Shown here: positions 63,355-64,000 of the stretch, piece by piece | Layout of the letters: the number at the start of each line of letters is the position of its first letter | Numbering within the stretch: position 1 is the stretch's first letter | Origin: Yersinia artesiana | Lineage (GTDB): Bacteria; Pseudomonadota; Gammaproteobacteria; Enterobacterales; Enterobacteriaceae | DNA: 64,000 bases | Direction of reading: 5' to 3' | NCBI RefSeq assembly: GCF_902726545.1 | Contig: NZ_CACVAD010000017.1 | Span: 1-64,000 of the forward strand | The notes under the pieces: model-generated | What the model was told of the DNA's origin: nothing | Databases searched by the model: none | What the model saw: the letters and a program-made list of their open reading frames with translations, nothing else | Position numbers and translations under genes: made by a program

Positions 63355-63582
63355 GTCCTTAGTTCATCATGCCGGCAAATTACCGGTACGACAGATGTCG
63401 CCAGCCGCATCTTCTTTATTTTGATACTAACAGCTGAGTCCCTGAGGTAAAGCTTTGTACGGTAATGTGCTTTTTTTCATTACACCTTGCGAGGCGTTTC
63501 GCATAACGAACAGCTGTTGTCGTCACGGCCCAAAGAAGTGCTACTATCGGCGACGGCAGACTTCATTCGAGTAGGGACAATA

Positions 63583-64000
63583 ATGCGCGAAGAACAATTA
63601 CGTCAGCTCAGTGCTGTAGTCGGTAATAACCTTAAAGATCGTGGTGCCTGGGTTACTTGTGCTGAGTCTTGTACGGGTGGCTGGGTGGCTAAGGCCCTGA
63701 CAGATATTGCGGGCAGCTCGGCCTATTTTGACCGTGGTTTTGTCACGTACAGCAATGCGGCTAAACATGATTTACTGGGTGTAAAAGAAAGCACGTTGAC
63801 CGAGCATGGCGCAGTGAGTGAAGCTGTCGTCCGGGAAATGGCATTGGGTGCGCTGCGAGCGGCTAATGCGGACTTCGCGGTATCGATAAGCGGAGTTGCC
63901 GGGCCAGATGGCGGCACGACGGAGAAACCGGTGGGCACCGTGTGGTTTGCTTTTGCTACGCGTGACGGCCAGATTAGTGCAACAAGACAACTTTTTTCTG
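63583..64000 (+). CDS. pncC: nicotinamide-nucleotide amidase (CinA C-terminal type), truncated by window end
   Basis: The visible 139 residues match PncC (YgaD): TCAESCTGGWVAKALTDIAGSS with the catalytic serine, FVTYSNAAKHDLLGV and ISGVAGPDGGT...KPVGTVWFA. The enzyme deamidates nicotinamide mononucleotide. AGGGA (63573-63577) precedes ATG. The usual length is about 160-165 residues, so some 25 are missing beyond base 64000. In enterics recA follows. Confidence 0.93.
   Translation, partial: MREEQLRQLSAVVGNNLKDRGAWVTCAESCTGGWVAKALTDIAGSSAYFDRGFVTYSNAAKHDLLGVKESTLTEHGAVSEAVVREMALGALRAANADFAVSISGVAGPDGGTTEKPVGTVWFAFATRDGQISATRQLFS

Noticed and set aside
63462-63483. GTAATG/CATTAC stem around a T-run before pncC as terminator
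   Set aside because: It lies between divergent genes, so it would have no upstream transcript to end; more likely promoter-region AT richness.

Overview
The window reads as chromosomal DNA of an enteric gamma-proteobacterium, most likely Yersinia. The grounds are enteric-type dsdA, trihaem YhjA peroxidase, class I fumarase and sor genes, an ERIC element, and a closing pncC gene, which lies just upstream of recA in enterics. The species assignment is inference. About 60 genes are packed as catabolic, transport and surface operons. I see no phage, insertion sequence, CRISPR array, tRNA or rRNA.

Layout. 1-7617: AT-rich leader and an eight-gene chaperone-usher fimbrial operon with the gene order of the Proteus MR/P (mrpA-H) type. 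7618-19764: the most unusual block. A 62-residue double-glycine precursor peptide with four core cysteines is followed by a terminator-like attenuator and ten tightly coupled genes: membrane-anchored DsbA-like oxidoreductase, LpxL-like acyltransferase, C39-peptidase ABC exporter, MacA, MacB, a TolC/NodT-type lipoprotein, and ketosynthase, dehydratase, acyl carrier protein and ketoreductase. It looks like a dedicated pathway for a disulfide-bonded and perhaps fatty-acylated exported peptide. 19917-24455 (some genes on the minus strand): a Tat-signal HisC-like aminotransferase, YhjA peroxidase with an FNR-type promoter, then dsdA preceded by a decayed dsdX relic. 24724-30308: a polar amino-acid-type ABC importer with an M20 amidohydrolase, a DUF1989 protein and an XRE-cupin regulator. 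30314-33349: ERIC repeats, an orphan second EF-G and an ArsR regulator.

33390-38470 (minus): L-sorbose PTS operon sorC-FBAME lacking sorD, with three palindromic SorC-type operators upstream. 38837-48550 (minus): a nitrile/amide/urea operon: strong promoter, leader terminator, urtABCDE, formamidase/acetamidase, AmiC-like sensor, AmiR-like ANTAR antiterminator and a double nitrilase whose second domain has lost its catalytic residues. 48834-51432 (minus): class I fumarase and vapBC. 51661-61863: a ribose-type ABC importer with a DUF2291 lipoprotein, split transketolase, FGGY kinase, fucose-isomerase-like enzyme and a convergent SorC-family regulator; the enzyme set fits D-apiose catabolism, an inference. 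62044-64000: an MFS transporter and truncated pncC.

In the peptide block the simplest model is two-step export: the C39 transporter trims the GG leader and delivers the peptide to the periplasm, the Dsb-like protein forms disulfides, and MacAB with the outer-membrane factor expels it. The ketosynthase, dehydratase, ACP and ketoreductase would build an acyl chain that the LpxL-like enzyme transfers to the peptide or to a lipid. In the amide operon, AmiC/AmiR would relieve termination in the urtA leader when amide is present. Elsewhere most operons pair importer, enzymes and local regulator, as expected of a metabolically flexible gut or environmental bacterium.
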